Source of the DNA: an uncultured Bacillus sp.
Lineage (GTDB): Bacteria > Bacillota > Bacilli > Bacillales > Cytobacillaceae
DNA length: 5,397 nucleotides
Direction: 5' to 3'
Assembly: GCA_937902115.1 (NCBI GenBank)
Contig: CALGSR010000162.1
Span: 1 to 5,397, forward strand
Under the pieces are notes generated by a model, which had not been told where the DNA came from, ran no database searches, and worked only from the letters and a program-made list of their open reading frames with translations. A program made the position numbers and the translations under genes. Below are positions 5,321 through 5,397 of the stretch, piece after piece. Position 1 is the stretch's first letter. Each line of letters starts with the position of its first letter.

Positions 5321-5397
5321 TTATGGGATTTCAATCAAATGTGCCTTGGCGTATTTGCGCCCTATACTCGCGAGTTCGCTCGAAAAATTCCCTTTGA
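5321..5397 (-). CDS. possible 3' end of an upstream gene, frame undecided
   Basis: Two minus-strand frames are open from the window edge. One encodes 24 residues ending AKAHLIEIP with TAA at 5323-5321. The other encodes 21 residues ending IRQGTFD with TGA at 5333-5331. Either would leave a gap of about 46-56 bases to the dehydrogenase, typical of operon spacing, and I see no strong promoter between. Neither tail matches a family I recognise, including UxuA. With so few codons, the region could also be non-coding. Confidence 0.3.
   Translation of the reverse strand, partial: KGNFSSELASIGRKYAKAHLIEIP

Noticed and set aside
5348..5382. Short hairpins near the right edge (GGCG/CGCC and CGAG/CTCG)
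   Set aside because: Stems of only 4 bp, within a stretch that may be coding; not supportable as regulatory structures.

Overview
The window looks like chromosome from a low-GC Gram-positive bacterium of the Bacillaceae. Three things point there: AT-rich intergenic DNA, strong AGGAG-type ribosome binding sites, and close resemblance of the type III polyketide synthase, azoreductase and mannonate-oxidoreductase-like proteins to Bacillus proteins. Nearly all genes lie on the minus strand, so the map reads from right to left. One small unknown gene lies on the plus strand.

Right part (5397 to about 4328): a possible 3' tail of an unidentified gene at the window edge, then a short-chain dehydrogenase of the UxuB (D-mannonate oxidoreductase) type with its own terminator. 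Middle right (about 4320 to 3919): 495 bases without a convincing protein gene, but not empty. It holds a GC-rich, strongly folded element of about 150 bp that resembles the right end / omega-RNA region of IS200/IS605 (TnpB-type) transposons, with no transposase gene beside it. This is followed by an AT-rich regulatory region with two sigma-A-type promoters, each paired with a sequence like the MhqR operator of Bacillus subtilis. These promoters drive an FMN-dependent NADH-azoreductase (3918 to 3286), which ends at a good intrinsic terminator.

Middle left: a 99-residue unknown protein (2762-3061, plus strand) is transcribed divergently from a type III polyketide synthase of the BpsA/BcsA family (2532/2529 to 1444), which keeps its Cys-His-Asn catalytic triad. 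Only 20 bases after the synthase comes a large fructose-family PTS permease (EIIABC, 1423 to beyond position 1). It runs off the left edge, so 474 residues are visible and the C-terminal part of EIIC is missing.

How the genes fit together: the synthase and the PTS permease look like a two-gene transcription unit, possibly with an extra promoter inside the synthase gene that would give a nearly leaderless PTS message. This pairing differs from the bpsA-bpsB (synthase-methyltransferase) arrangement of B. subtilis. The azoreductase appears to be a separate quinone/electrophile-responsive unit. The dehydrogenase belongs to hexuronate catabolism. The most unusual items are the tnpB-less transposon-end RNA element, the duplicated promoter-operator modules ahead of the azoreductase, and the polyketide synthase/PTS pairing.
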